Position numbers and translations under genes: made by a program
Shown here: one piece after another, positions 49,941 to 59,785 of the stretch
Layout of the letters: each line of letters begins with the position of its first letter
How positions within the stretch are numbered: position 1 is the stretch's first letter
The notes under the pieces: model-generated
What the model was told of the DNA's origin: nothing
Database searches by the model: none
The model's input: the letters and a program-made list of their open reading frames with translations, nothing else
Assembly (NCBI RefSeq): GCF_001908725.1
Contig: NZ_CP018725.1
Span: forward strand, 868,001 to 932,000
Reading direction: 5' to 3'
DNA length: 64,000 nt
Source: Xanthomonas vesicatoria ATCC 35937
GTDB lineage: Bacteria > Pseudomonadota > Gammaproteobacteria > Xanthomonadales > Xanthomonadaceae

Positions 49941-51418
49941 CACTGCCCTCCCGAGACGACTGGAACCCGCACCACGCACATGCCGGCGACCAACAGGCTG
50001 AGCCCGCCGATGGCCAATGCATAGATCGGCTGACCACCCAACCAGACGCGGAGCACGAAGCCCAGCGCGCTGGCAGCGACCAACTGCGGAATCACGATGA
50101 AGAAATTGAAGATGCCCATGTACACGCCCATCTTGGCGGCCGGCACGCTATCGGACAGCAAGGCGTACGGCAGCGAGAGAATCGATGCCCAGGCAAAGCC
50201 GACCCCCAGCATGGACAGCAGCAACCACTGCGGGTCACGAATCACCACCATCGACAGCAAGCCCGCAGCACCCAGCCACAGGTTGCACAGATGGCTCCAG
50301 CGCAGGCCGATCGCACGCACCAGCAACGGAATGACCAACGCTGCCAGCGCGGCAAATCCGTTGTAGGCACCGAACAGCACTCCCACCCAGTTCGCGCCAT
50401 CGTTATAGGCCGCCGAGACCGTGTCGGTTGCGCCGAAGTGCACCTGCGTCACCGCGGCGGTGGTGTAGATCCACATCGCAAACAGCGCGAACCACGAGAA
50501 AAACTGCACCCAGGCCAGGCGTCGCATGGTCATCGGCATGCTGCGCAAGTCCTGCACGATGACCACAAGCATGCTGCTACCCGGCAGGACACGCGTCAAC
50601 GCGAGCAACGCGCCATAGGCGACGCACAGACCAGCCAGCACATATAGCATGCGGTCGCCGTGCTGCCAGGCGATGGCTGCAGCAAGCAACACGCCAGCAA
50701 CGCACCAAGCAGCGCTTGATGTCTGCGAGGGCAGCGCACCGCTGCGCATTTGCGTTGCGACAGGTGGATGCGCATCGTCGAAGCTCGCCAGCTGTGCGGG
50801 GTTGTATTCGCGTGTGCGCAGCACGGTCCAGGCGATCGAGAGAAACAGTACTGCCGCGCCGAGGTAGAACGCATAGCGCACGCTGTCGGGCAGCTGCCCA
50901 GGCGGTGCGGTGTTGGCAAAGCCCCAGCGCGTGAGCAACCACGGCAGAAAGCTCGCCACGATTGCGCCGACACCGATGAAGAAGCTCTGCATCGCATAGC
51001 CGGTGGGGCGCTGCGCGGGTGGCAGCTGGTCGCCCACCAGCGCGCGGAACGGCTCCATCGAAATGTTGATCGATGCATCCAGCACCCACAGCGTGCCGGC
51101 AGCGATCCACAGCACCGGTGCGTTGGGCATCACCAGCAGCGCCAGCGTGGTGAACACCGCGCCTACCATGAAATATGGGCGCCGACGGCCCCAGGGCGTC
51201 CAGGTGCGATCGGACAGGTAGCCGATGATGGGCTGCACGATCAGCCCGGTGAGCGGCGCGGCAATCCATAGCCCCGGCACGTCGTCGACCTGCGCGCCCA
51301 GGGTCTGGAAGATGCGGCTAGCATTGGCGTTCTGCAGCGCGAATCCGAACTGGATGCCGAGAAAGCCGAAGCACATGTTCCAGATCTGCCAGAAGCTCAG
51401 GCGGGGTTTGGCGGTCAT
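49940..51418 (-). CDS. MFS sugar transporter, GPH/SUT type
   Basis: A 492-aa inner-membrane protein with about 12 transmembrane helices. It resembles glycoside-pentoside-hexuronide/sucrose-maltose symporters: MCFGFLGIQFGFALQNANASRIFQTLG near the start, PIIGYLSDRTWTPWGRRRPY as the MFS A-motif loop, and SINISMEPFRALVGDQLP. It should bring maltose or small maltodextrins into the cytosol. The stop overlaps the amylase start and its own start overlaps the upstream glycosidase stop, so the three are tightly coupled. Confidence 0.92.
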   Translation of the reverse strand: MTAKPRLSFWQIWNMCFGFLGIQFGFALQNANASRIFQTLGAQVDDVPGLWIAAPLTGLIVQPIIGYLSDRTWTPWGRRRPYFMVGAVFTTLALLVMPNAPVLWIAAGTLWVLDASINISMEPFRALVGDQLPPAQRPTGYAMQSFFIGVGAIVASFLPWLLTRWGFANTAPPGQLPDSVRYAFYLGAAVLFLSIAWTVLRTREYNPAQLASFDDAHPPVATQMRSGALPSQTSSAAWCVAGVLLAAAIAWQHGDRMLYVLAGLCVAYGALLALTRVLPGSSMLVVIVQDLRSMPMTMRRLAWVQFFSWFALFAMWIYTTAAVTQVHFGATDTVSAAYNDGANWVGVLFGAYNGFAALAALVIPLLVRAIGLRWSHLCNLWLGAAGLLSMVVIRDPQWLLLSMLGVGFAWASILSLPYALLSDSVPAAKMGVYMGIFNFFIVIPQLVAASALGFVLRVWLGGQPIYALAIGGLSLLVAGMCVVRVPVVSGGQ

Positions 51419-53601
51419 GGCGCGGCCTCCGTGTCAGCTGCCGGCCCGATCATCAATGCACTCACCTGCGCCGCATTGACCACACCGTCCCGACCGCCAC
51501 GGCCACCGTTGTACTGGGCAAAATGCGTCAGGGCGCTCATGTTGAAACCGTCTTCCAAACGAAAGACGCAGGCCTGCCCCGCCACGGCATCGAAGCGCAC
51601 CTGTGTGGACACCTGCTCGCCCACGCCATGCGGCATCACGATCACCTGCGATTGCGGCGGCCTGCCCGGGCATTCCAGCACCAGCCGCTTCACCGCAGCA
51701 GTGACGCCTGTATTGATCGGGCCATTGGCGTTGCGATACCGCAACGACACGCGATGCAGACCAGTGGATGCGGCTTGCCATGCCCAGGTCTGGCTACCGG
51801 GCAAGGTCTGCGATGGGCCAAGCGTCAGCGACGCACTGTGCAGCGACTCCAGGCCATCCACGCGCCTGGAGAGGCTGACCACATGCTGCAGCCCATCGTC
51901 GGGTAATGCGTAATGCTCCGCGGCATCCAGCGCCCGGCCGTCCATGTACAGCGTCGTGCCGGCCGGAATCGCAACCCGATACCGATTGGCGTGCTCCTGC
52001 ACCTCGGGCGGCGTCGGCGTTGCCGGCGCAAACACCTGCCCCGGCTGCGGTGGCGCCGTCATCTCGGCCTTGCGCCCAGCCAGCTGCACCTGCGTGGTCT
52101 GGCCCTGCTGCTCGACATGCCCGGCCACCAGCAACTCGCCCTGGTCGCCGGCCGGACGCTGCAGCACGTACCGGCGCGTGCCCTGCTCCAGCACGATCTG
52201 TTGGCGTGCACCAAACAACAGCGGCACCAGGCTGCGCGGCAACTTCGGGGTGACGCTGCCATCGGCGGACAAGCCGAACACGCCTTCCAGCACCGCCGAC
52301 AGATACCCCGCCACCGACCACAGCTGACGCGGGGAATTCACCACCGGGCCGCTGCGCGCGCCCTCTTCCACGTGCACCGCCAGGCGCTGCATTTCGTAGT
52401 TTTCCATGTTGGAGCCAGCCAGCGCGCTGCCGCGCATCAACGACTGCAACTCCAACGCGATGCGCGGCGCATCGTCCAGTGCACGCGACGCGCGCAAGGC
52501 ATAGGCGCTGACGAACGGCCAGATGGCGCGATTGTGATAAATCGGTTGGGCGGCCTCCTGTGGCCACACTACCGGGCTGCCACCGGCCACTACCGGGTAA
52601 TTGCGTAGCGCCAGGCGTGCGCGTTCAACCGGGAACACATCGGCCAACACGCCCAGCGACAAACCAAGCAGGTCGAACTTGGCGTAGCGCACCGGATGCG
52701 CGGCATTGCCCAGGTAGCTCACATACTGCTGGCTGGGCGCATCCCAGAAGCGCGCATCGATCGCCTGCCGCAATGCGTCGGCCCATTGCGCGTACTGCGC
52801 GGCACGCGCATCGCCGCGCTGGCGCGCCATCTGTTCGGCCAGGCGCAGCGCCTGGTAATGCAACACGTTGGTCGACAGCGCAAAGGACTCGGCGATGAAG
52901 CGCACGTCCTCGCGCGTCCAGTCCGGATAGGTCTGCTCGCGCCAGTCCAGAAACGATGTTTCGCCGCGGTAGAGGCCGATCTGTGGATCGAACACCGCAT
53001 CGCGATCCTGCGCGAGCGTGGCCTGCAGCGCCTGCCACACCTCGTCGGCAAACGGCTTGTCGTCCAGCAGACCGCGCGCGGCCAGAAACCACACCACCCG
53101 GTCGCTGCTGACCGGCCAGCTGCCACCAGAGCCGGTGTCCTGCGCCACAAACAGGCCGGGCGTACGGCCATCGCGCGCGGTGGAGAGCTTGAAGCGCAGG
53201 GAATGACGTGTGCGCTGCGGCTCCAGCCGCGCCAACGCCAGATCGGCGGCGAAACTGACATCGCGCGTCCACACGTACGGCCAGCGTTCGCCGGTCTCGA
53301 AGCATTCGCAGGACACCGGCTTGCCGGCGTTGAAGGCCGGATCGCGGATCGCCTCGACACGGTCGTCGGCCATCTCCTGCTGCGCCAACGCGAACAAGGC
53401 ATCGAACATCGGGCTGGCGGTGTGCGTACGCATCGGCTGCGCCGCAATGCGGCGCTCGCCCTGTGGCCATCGCAACACGAAACCGCCGTCGTCCAGCGCC
53501 TGCGCCTGTGCGCGGCGCCCTTGAAATTCCAGTTCATCGGCCAATGCCGGCGAGCTTGCCGCAACGCCAAGCGTTGCAGCCATGCAGATCATCTTCAGCA
53601 T
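51415..53601 (-). CDS. Secreted six-hairpin glycosidase
   Basis: A 728-aa protein with a signal peptide (residues 1-20, ending SSPALA). The middle is an (alpha/alpha)6 barrel, suggested by CFETGERWPYVWTRDVSFAADLALARL, LDWREQTYPDWTREDVRFIAESFALS and NRAIWPFVSAYALRASRAL. Family-typical acidic pairs are the Asp in WTRDVSF and Glu/Asp in DWTREDV. It resembles glycogen debranching or GH15/GH63-like enzymes, but the exact family is uncertain. The C-terminal third is a beta-rich accessory region. The start is ATG 53601, with ATGs 53592 and 53583 also in frame; a palindrome GACGGCTTGCGCCGTC sits just upstream. Confidence 0.8.
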   Translation of the reverse strand: MLKMICMAATLGVAASSPALADELEFQGRRAQAQALDDGGFVLRWPQGERRIAAQPMRTHTASPMFDALFALAQQEMADDRVEAIRDPAFNAGKPVSCECFETGERWPYVWTRDVSFAADLALARLEPQRTRHSLRFKLSTARDGRTPGLFVAQDTGSGGSWPVSSDRVVWFLAARGLLDDKPFADEVWQALQATLAQDRDAVFDPQIGLYRGETSFLDWREQTYPDWTREDVRFIAESFALSTNVLHYQALRLAEQMARQRGDARAAQYAQWADALRQAIDARFWDAPSQQYVSYLGNAAHPVRYAKFDLLGLSLGVLADVFPVERARLALRNYPVVAGGSPVVWPQEAAQPIYHNRAIWPFVSAYALRASRALDDAPRIALELQSLMRGSALAGSNMENYEMQRLAVHVEEGARSGPVVNSPRQLWSVAGYLSAVLEGVFGLSADGSVTPKLPRSLVPLLFGARQQIVLEQGTRRYVLQRPAGDQGELLVAGHVEQQGQTTQVQLAGRKAEMTAPPQPGQVFAPATPTPPEVQEHANRYRVAIPAGTTLYMDGRALDAAEHYALPDDGLQHVVSLSRRVDGLESLHSASLTLGPSQTLPGSQTWAWQAASTGLHRVSLRYRNANGPINTGVTAAVKRLVLECPGRPPQSQVIVMPHGVGEQVSTQVRFDAVAGQACVFRLEDGFNMSALTHFAQYNGGRGGRDGVVNAAQVSALMIGPAADTEAAP

Positions 53602-53741
53602 CGAAGCAGCAGACGGCTTGCGCCGTCGGCCTTCCTCCCTCGTTGCACGCGTTGTGGTGCGCGGCACAACTGGCCACGGTCGCGGACCCTCCCAGGTGCC
53701 GTGGCGCCATGGTAGACGCGCACCTTGCCGTTCCGCACCCC

Positions 53742-53755
53742 TGCATACGTATTCA
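53742..53755. promoter_or_regulatory. Probable LacI-family operator, copy 1
   Basis: The 14-bp near-palindrome TGCATACGTATTCA lies between the divergent glycosidase (53601) and GH97 (53842) starts, so it could control both directions. The identical sequence or its complement appears upstream of the TonB receptor and the GH13 alpha-glucosidase. Confidence 0.75.
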
Positions 53756-53841
53756 TGGCCGACGCCAGTCCGCAACATGGCCCGGTGCCGGCCTGGCGCT
53801 GCATAGTCGTCGCTTACGCAACGGCCACCTTGGGAGGGGAT

Positions 53842-55923
53842 ATGCCGCTGTCTTCATGTCGAGCACGCTCGACGCTGGGCGCGCGCTCGATCGCGCGCCT
53901 GTTGTTGCTCGCCTGCATCGCGAGCGTGGCGCCAATGCTGCATGCCGAGGTCACCACCATCGATGTCGCCTCGCCCGGCAAGATCCTGCAGGTGAGCCTG
54001 GAGCTGGATGGCGGCACGCCGTACTACCGCGTGCAACGCCTGGGCCAGCCGGTGCTGCAGCGTTCACGGCTGGGTTTCAATTTGCGCGACGGGCGCCTGG
54101 ACCGCGGATTGGTGGTGCTGTCGCAGGCACGCCAGAGTCACGACGACACCTGGGAGCAGCCCTGGGGCGAGACCCGCCTGGTCCGCAACCACTACAACGA
54201 ACTGCGCGTCAGCCTGGGCGAGCGTGACGGTGCGCAGCGCAGCTTCGAGGTGGTCTTCCGCGTCTACGACGACGGGCTGGGCCTGCGCTATCACTTTCCC
54301 GAACAAGCCGGCCTGCGCGAAGCGATCATTGACGACGAGCTCACCGAATTCGCCATTGCCCAACACGCCGATGCATGGTGGATTCCGGCGGGCGAACCGA
54401 TCCATTACGAGTATCTCTACAACCGCACACCACTGAATCAACTCACCCTGGCGCATACGCCGCTCACGCTACGTACCGACAGCGGGCTGCATATCGCGCT
54501 GCACGAAGCGGTGCTGGTGGATTACGCCGGCATGTGGCTACGCCGCACCGACGACCAGCGCCTGCGCGCACAATTGTCTCCGGCGGCCGAAGGCTGGAAG
54601 GTACGTCGTACCCTGCCCTTCGATACGCCGTGGCGCACGCTGCAGATCGCCGATCAGGCGACCGGCCTGGTGGAATCGAACCTGATCCTCAACCTCAACG
54701 AGCCCAATGCGCTGGGCAATGTCGACTGGGTCAAGCCGTCCAAATATGTCGGGGTTTGGTGGTCGATGCATCTCAACCAGCAGACCTGGGCCACCGGCCC
54801 CAAGCACGCGGCAACCACGGCCACGACCCGGCGCTATATCGATTTTGCCGCCGCGCACGGCTTTCGCGGCGTGCTGGTGGAAGGCTGGAATCCGGGCTGG
54901 GACGGCGAGTGGTTCGGCAACGGAGGCAGCTTCGATTTCACAAAATCCACGCCGGATTTCGACCTTCCCGCACTGAGCACGTACGCCGCAGCCAAAGGCG
55001 TGCATCTGATCGGCCATCATGAAACGGGGTGCGCAGTGGACCATTACGAAGACCAGATCGCCGAAGCGATGGACCTGTATGCACGTTTTGGCGTGGATTC
55101 GGTCAAGACCGGCTATGTCTGCGACGACGGCCAGGTGGAGCGACGCAATCCAGCCGGCGGTGCGCCGCTACGCGAGTGGCACGACGGCCAATGGATGGCG
55201 CGCCATCATCTGCGCGTGGTGCGCGAGGCGGCCGAGCGACATATCGCAGTCAATGCGCACGAGCCGATCAAGGACACCGGCCTGCGCCGCACCTATCCCA
55301 ACTGGATTTCGCGCGAAGGCGCGCGCGGCATGGAATACAACGCCTGGGGGCAGCCGCCCAATCCACCGGAGCACGAGGTCAACCTGGTGTTCACGCGCCT
55401 GCTCGCCGGGCCGATGGATTACACGCCGGGCATCGTCAGCTTGAAGGGACGCAACGGCCAGGCCATTCCCAGCACCCTGGCGCGGCAACTGGCGCTGTAT
55501 GTGACGCTGTATAGCCCGATCCAGATGGCCGCCGATCTGCCCGAGCATTATCTGCAGCACCGCGATGCGTTCCGCTTCATCGAGGACGTGGCGGTGGATT
55601 GGGACCAGACTCGCGCATTGAATGGCGAAGTGGGCGACTACGTGACCATCGCGCGCAAGGATCGGCACAGCCGCGAATGGTTCCTGGGCAGCATCACCGA
55701 CGAACACGGCCGCGTGCTGCAGGTGCCGCTGGGTTTTCTTGAGCCCGGCGTGCGCTACACCGCGCAGATCTATCGCGATGGCGATGGCGCCGACTATGTG
55801 AGCAACCCGTTCGCCTTTGTGCGCGAAGAGCGTCAGGTCAGCAGCAACGACACCCTAGAGCTGCGGCTGGCACCGGGCGGCGGGCAGGCGATCCGCTTCG
55901 TGCCGATGGGTGGCGCACGTTGA
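53842..55923 (+). CDS. GH97 alpha-glucosidase (SusB-like)
   Basis: A 693-aa exported glycoside hydrolase family 97 enzyme. The signal peptide spans about residues 1-35. The GH97 barrel has Glu394 (LIGHHETG), Glu474 (NAHEPIKDTG) and Glu498 (GMEYNAWG). These equal the two base Glu residues and the acid Glu of SusB-type inverting enzymes; a retaining member would have Asp in place of one base. It should release glucose from maltooligosaccharides in the periplasm. The start has GGGAGGGGAT just before ATG 53842. Confidence 0.93.
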   Translation: MPLSSCRARSTLGARSIARLLLLACIASVAPMLHAEVTTIDVASPGKILQVSLELDGGTPYYRVQRLGQPVLQRSRLGFNLRDGRLDRGLVVLSQARQSHDDTWEQPWGETRLVRNHYNELRVSLGERDGAQRSFEVVFRVYDDGLGLRYHFPEQAGLREAIIDDELTEFAIAQHADAWWIPAGEPIHYEYLYNRTPLNQLTLAHTPLTLRTDSGLHIALHEAVLVDYAGMWLRRTDDQRLRAQLSPAAEGWKVRRTLPFDTPWRTLQIADQATGLVESNLILNLNEPNALGNVDWVKPSKYVGVWWSMHLNQQTWATGPKHAATTATTRRYIDFAAAHGFRGVLVEGWNPGWDGEWFGNGGSFDFTKSTPDFDLPALSTYAAAKGVHLIGHHETGCAVDHYEDQIAEAMDLYARFGVDSVKTGYVCDDGQVERRNPAGGAPLREWHDGQWMARHHLRVVREAAERHIAVNAHEPIKDTGLRRTYPNWISREGARGMEYNAWGQPPNPPEHEVNLVFTRLLAGPMDYTPGIVSLKGRNGQAIPSTLARQLALYVTLYSPIQMAADLPEHYLQHRDAFRFIEDVAVDWDQTRALNGEVGDYVTIARKDRHSREWFLGSITDEHGRVLQVPLGFLEPGVRYTAQIYRDGDGADYVSNPFAFVREERQVSSNDTLELRLAPGGGQAIRFVPMGGAR

Positions 55924-56239
55924 GCGATACCGTTGCGGCCGCCCGCATGCAGGGCCGCCGCCAACGATTGCATGCCATCGCGGCACCGCGCCGCCGCGGA
56001 TGCAGCATTCCGGTCGCCTGGCAATCCGCAGCAGGCGACTTGGCATGACCGAAAGCCGCGCATGGAATCGATTTCATCGCCAACGTGGCGGTTGAATACG
56101 TATGCAGCGGCCGTTTGCACGCAGGCGCGATGTCTACCATACGTTGCAGTCGCGACGCCTTGCATGACGCACGACGCAGCATCTCCAGGCATCTGCCGGA
56201 TCAAAATTCAAAAGAACAACATGTACCTGGGAGGGGAAA
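55924..56239. promoter_or_regulatory. TonB receptor promoter region with operator copy 2
   Basis: A 316-bp gap between the GH97 gene and the receptor. The complement of the operator, TGAATACGTATGCA, is at 56093-56106, about 135 bp before the receptor ATG. The receptor ribosome-binding site is GGGAGGGGAAA directly before ATG 56240. No gene is apparent. Confidence 0.7.
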
Positions 56240-59014
56240 ATGTTGAAGCACAAGCGCTCCGCGCTGAGTATCGCCCTGGCCGTTGCCATGGCACCGACGT
56301 TGGCAGCCGCGCAATCGGCAACGCCTGCGCAAACCACCACCACTGCACAGACCGCGTCCGAGCCGGCCGCCGGCGAGGTCACCGAGTTGGACAAGGTCCA
56401 GGTCACCGGCCTGCGCCGCGCGATCGAAGGCGCCATTTCGGTCAAGCGTGATTCCACCTCGATCGTGGAAGCCATTTCCGCCGAAGACATCGGCCGCCTG
56501 CCGGACGTGAGCATCGCCGAATCGCTGGCGCGCCTGCCGGGCCTGGCCGCCCAGCGCGTGGCCGGCCGCGCGCAGGTGATCAGCGTGCGCGGCTTGTCGC
56601 CAGACTTCTCCACCACCCTGCTCAATGGCCGCGAAGTGGTCAGCACCGGCGACAACCGCAGCGTGGAATTCGACCAATATCCGTCCGAACTGGTCAGCGG
56701 CGTCACCGTCTACAAGACGCCCGATGCCGGCCTGGTCGGACAGGGCCTGTCGGGCACGGTGGACATGCAGACCGCACGCCCGCTCAGCTACAACGAGCGC
56801 GTGATCGCCATCGGCGGCCGCTACCAGCGCAATTCGCTGGGCAAGGCGGCCAATGTCGACCCCTACGGCAACCGCTTCAACGTCAGCTACATCGACCAGT
56901 TCGCCGACCGCACCATCGGCCTGACCATCGGCTACGCGCACACCGACATGCCGATCCAGGAAAACCAGGTGGGCTTGTACGAACCCTGGCAGACGGTCAA
57001 CGCACAGCGCCAACGCCCCGGCGTTGCCGACGGCGTGTACTTCTCCGATGGCATCAAGGCCTTGCGCCGCACCGGCAATCAGAAGCGCGACGGCGTCATG
57101 GCCACGCTGCAGTACCGGCCGTCCAACGCCTGGACCAGCACGCTCGATGCCTTCCACACCGAAGCCGAGCAGATCGATACCGCCAACCAGTTCGAGCTCA
57201 ACCTGAGCAACTACAACGGTGGCTACACGCCCGGCCTGAACATCACCGACGTGCGGGTCAACGACAACGGCAGCTTCATCGGCGGTACCGCCAGTGGCGT
57301 CTATCCGCTGGTGCGCGGCATGTACAACAAGCGCGAAGACAAGATCGACGCCTTCGGCTGGAACAACGAAATCTCGGCCGGCGCCGTCAAGATCATCGCC
57401 GATCTGAACTACTCCAAGGCCACCCGCGACGAGTTGAACCTGGAGAACAATCTCCAGCGCGCTCCCATGCCGCAGCTGGACACGGTGGGCGTGTCGGTCG
57501 TCGGCAATGGCTTCTCGCAACTGACGCCGGGCATGAATTATTCCAATCCGGACGAGCTGTTCCTCACCAACACCATCTACGGCTCCGGCTACGGCAAGGT
57601 GCCGCGCGTGCAAGACGTGCTGAAGGGCGCGCGCCTGCAGGCTAGCTTCCCCATGCCCGAAGCACTGAGCTGGTTTTCCGATCTGGACGTGGGCGTCAAC
57701 TACGCCAATCGCGAAAAGCAGAAGACCCAGCCGGAAGGCAACATCACGCTGGGCGCGCAGGGCGAAGCCACGGTGGCGGCGGACCTGCAATATGCTCCGG
57801 TCAATCTCGGCTTTGCCGGCCTCGGCTCCCTGCCCGCCTGGAATGTGCCGGCCACCGTGTCGCGCTACATGCTGTTCAACCCAAGCGACGACGCCTCGTT
57901 CCTGGTCTCCAAGGCGTGGACGGTCGAAGAAAAGATCACCACCGCCTGGCTGCGTGCCAACATCAATACCGAATGGGGCGAAGTGGGCGTGCGCGGCAAC
58001 ATCGGCGTGCAGCTGCAGAGTGCCGACCAGTCCTCGCAGGCCAATTACTGGGATGCCTCGCAGCCGGCCGGCAGCGAAGTGCGTCCCATCGACGATGGCA
58101 AGAAGTACCGCGACTGGTTGCCCAGCCTGAATTTGGCGTTTCAGTTCCCGTACGAGCAGACGCTGCGGTTTGCGATGGCCAAGCAGGTCGCGCGCCCGCG
58201 TGTGGACCAGCTCCGCGCCTCGCTGGAGTTCGGCGTGGACACCTCCACCGGCCGCCCCGGTGCCAGCGGCGGCAACCCCATGCTCGACCCGTGGCGTGCC
58301 AACGCCTTGGACATCTCCTATGAGAAGTACTTCGCCGACCGCGCCTACGTGGCGGCAGCGTTCTTCTACAAGGATCTCAAGAGCTATATCTATACCCAGA
58401 GCCGCGACAACTACGATTTTTCCGCACTGGTCGCCGGCTACGTGCCGCCACCGGGCTCGGCACCGGTGCTCACCACCGGCACCTTCAGCGCACCGTTCAA
58501 CGGCAAGGGCGGCACGCTACGCGGCGTCGAACTCACCGCCTCGTTGCCGCTGGACCTGCTGTTCGCCCCGTTGGAAGGCTTCGGCATCCAGGCCAGCGCC
58601 ACCTTCAACGACAGCGACGTCAAGATTCGCGACCCGGAAAGCGCCTCCAGCGTGGGCGATGGCGAAATCAGCCTGCCCGGCCTGTCCGAACGCGTCTACA
58701 ACCTCACCGCCTACTACGAGCACAAGGGCTTCGAGGCACGCGTGAGCCAACGCCGCCGCTCGGACTTCATCGGCGAGATCGGCAACTTCAACGGCAACCG
58801 CACCTTGCGCTACGTGGTCGGCGAAAACATCACCGACGCGCAGATCAGCTACAACTTCAGCGAAGGAAGCAGCCTGTCCGGCCTGACCCTGCTGCTGCAG
58901 GCCAGCAACCTCAGCAACTCGCCGTACCGCACCTATGCAGAGTCCAAGGATCGCCCGCTCGAATACATCGAATGGGGCCGCACCTTCGTGCTGGGTGTGA
59001 ACTACAAGTTCTGA
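56240..59014 (+). CDS. TonB-dependent receptor, probable maltodextrin uptake
   Basis: A 924-aa outer-membrane TonB-dependent transporter. Signal peptide about 1-24 (ends AAAQS), then a TonB-box-like stretch (ELDKVQVTGLRRAIEGA), a plug domain (EDIGRLPDVSIAESLARLPG and QVISVRGLSPDFS), and a 22-strand barrel ending VLGVNYKF, the usual aromatic C-terminus. The type resembles the Caulobacter MalA receptor group, and the neighbouring genes support alpha-glucan uptake. Operator copy 2 lies upstream. Confidence 0.93.
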   Translation: MLKHKRSALSIALAVAMAPTLAAAQSATPAQTTTTAQTASEPAAGEVTELDKVQVTGLRRAIEGAISVKRDSTSIVEAISAEDIGRLPDVSIAESLARLPGLAAQRVAGRAQVISVRGLSPDFSTTLLNGREVVSTGDNRSVEFDQYPSELVSGVTVYKTPDAGLVGQGLSGTVDMQTARPLSYNERVIAIGGRYQRNSLGKAANVDPYGNRFNVSYIDQFADRTIGLTIGYAHTDMPIQENQVGLYEPWQTVNAQRQRPGVADGVYFSDGIKALRRTGNQKRDGVMATLQYRPSNAWTSTLDAFHTEAEQIDTANQFELNLSNYNGGYTPGLNITDVRVNDNGSFIGGTASGVYPLVRGMYNKREDKIDAFGWNNEISAGAVKIIADLNYSKATRDELNLENNLQRAPMPQLDTVGVSVVGNGFSQLTPGMNYSNPDELFLTNTIYGSGYGKVPRVQDVLKGARLQASFPMPEALSWFSDLDVGVNYANREKQKTQPEGNITLGAQGEATVAADLQYAPVNLGFAGLGSLPAWNVPATVSRYMLFNPSDDASFLVSKAWTVEEKITTAWLRANINTEWGEVGVRGNIGVQLQSADQSSQANYWDASQPAGSEVRPIDDGKKYRDWLPSLNLAFQFPYEQTLRFAMAKQVARPRVDQLRASLEFGVDTSTGRPGASGGNPMLDPWRANALDISYEKYFADRAYVAAAFFYKDLKSYIYTQSRDNYDFSALVAGYVPPPGSAPVLTTGTFSAPFNGKGGTLRGVELTASLPLDLLFAPLEGFGIQASATFNDSDVKIRDPESASSVGDGEISLPGLSERVYNLTAYYEHKGFEARVSQRRRSDFIGEIGNFNGNRTLRYVVGENITDAQISYNFSEGSSLSGLTLLLQASNLSNSPYRTYAESKDRPLEYIEWGRTFVLGVNYKF

Positions 59015-59044
59015 TCTGCTGCAGCAACAAATAGCGGCCTATAG

Positions 59045-59067
59045 CCCCTCTCTCCCCGAGAGAGGGG
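59045..59067 (+). repeat. GC-rich inverted repeat after TonB receptor
   Basis: CCCCTCTCT and AGAGAGGGG make a perfect 9-bp stem, 30 bp past the receptor stop, followed by TTGGGGTGAGGG. It is a known kind of dispersed Xanthomonas intergenic repeat and may also terminate transcription. Confidence 0.6.
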
Positions 59068-59215
59068 TTGGGGTGAGGGTACGGATTCAAGGACAATCAG
59101 CTCCAGGTGTACTGCTTCATAATTCTGTAGTTTTTTTCAGAAGGGGCTGCTTTCCAATCCGCGCAATGCAACCCAAAGCGTCCTGCTCCAGCACCTCAAG
59201 ATGTTGCCTACTCAG

Positions 59216-59249
59216 AAGCCGCCGGTTAGAGACCGGCGGCTTTTCTTTT
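59216..59249 (+). terminator. Strong rho-independent terminator, plus strand
   Basis: A 10-bp stem AAGCCGCCGG / CCGGCGGCTT with a 7-nt loop and TTTTCTTTT tail. It lies 200 bp past the TonB receptor, so it may belong to a separate small transcript. Confidence 0.92.
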
Positions 59250-59707
59250 GAATGAGCATCACCGCCATTCGGGTGAACACGATCACCACGAGAGCAGCGA
59301 ATAACAAGACCATGCAACGGCCAGGCGGGCGATACTGGAGCTCGAAGGAGCGCATGTGCCGCTCGTGCACTCCGATTCAGAGTGCCCCATCCATATCAAT
59401 TGACGACTGCTCGCTACGTTCTGTCAGCCACTTTCAATCGAGCGAATCGAGCGATAAGCGCCACATGCGTACCTGAGTTGTCGCCGTTTCCATGCGCAAC
59501 ACACGCCGTGACACTCGGGCCAGCGCGTCGACTGACGATGTCGCGATCGCACTCAACTTCATCAGACACCCGGCTCCTGCAGCATGATCGGGCCGGCGCA
59601 GATGCATTGCTGTTTCCTGCAACAGCACCCCCCATATGACGCTCCTTGTTCGCTTGCCGGACACAGCGCCCGGCGCAAGCACTAATGATTGGTAGCTAGC
59701 ACCGCAC
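59250..59707. other. Gene-poor interval after the alpha-glucan locus
   Basis: About 460 bp with no convincing protein or RNA gene on either strand. Short open frames here lack ribosome-binding sites and conserved features. Confidence 0.4.
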
Positions 59708-59741
59708 AAAAAAAGCGAGGCATCCCGATGGAATGCCTCGC
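59708..59741 (-). terminator. Rho-independent terminator of the GH13 alpha-glucosidase
   Basis: On the minus strand the stem GCGAGGCAT / ATGCCTCGC is followed by a run of seven T. It begins 45 bp after the alpha-glucosidase stop. Confidence 0.92.
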
Positions 59742-59785
59742 CTGTCTCACTCAATCACAGCATACCCGTCTGTGAAACGGTGCTA

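Noticed and set aside
59117..59317. Minus-strand 66-codon ORF over the terminator region
   Set aside because: It runs through a perfect terminator stem and has no ribosome-binding site.
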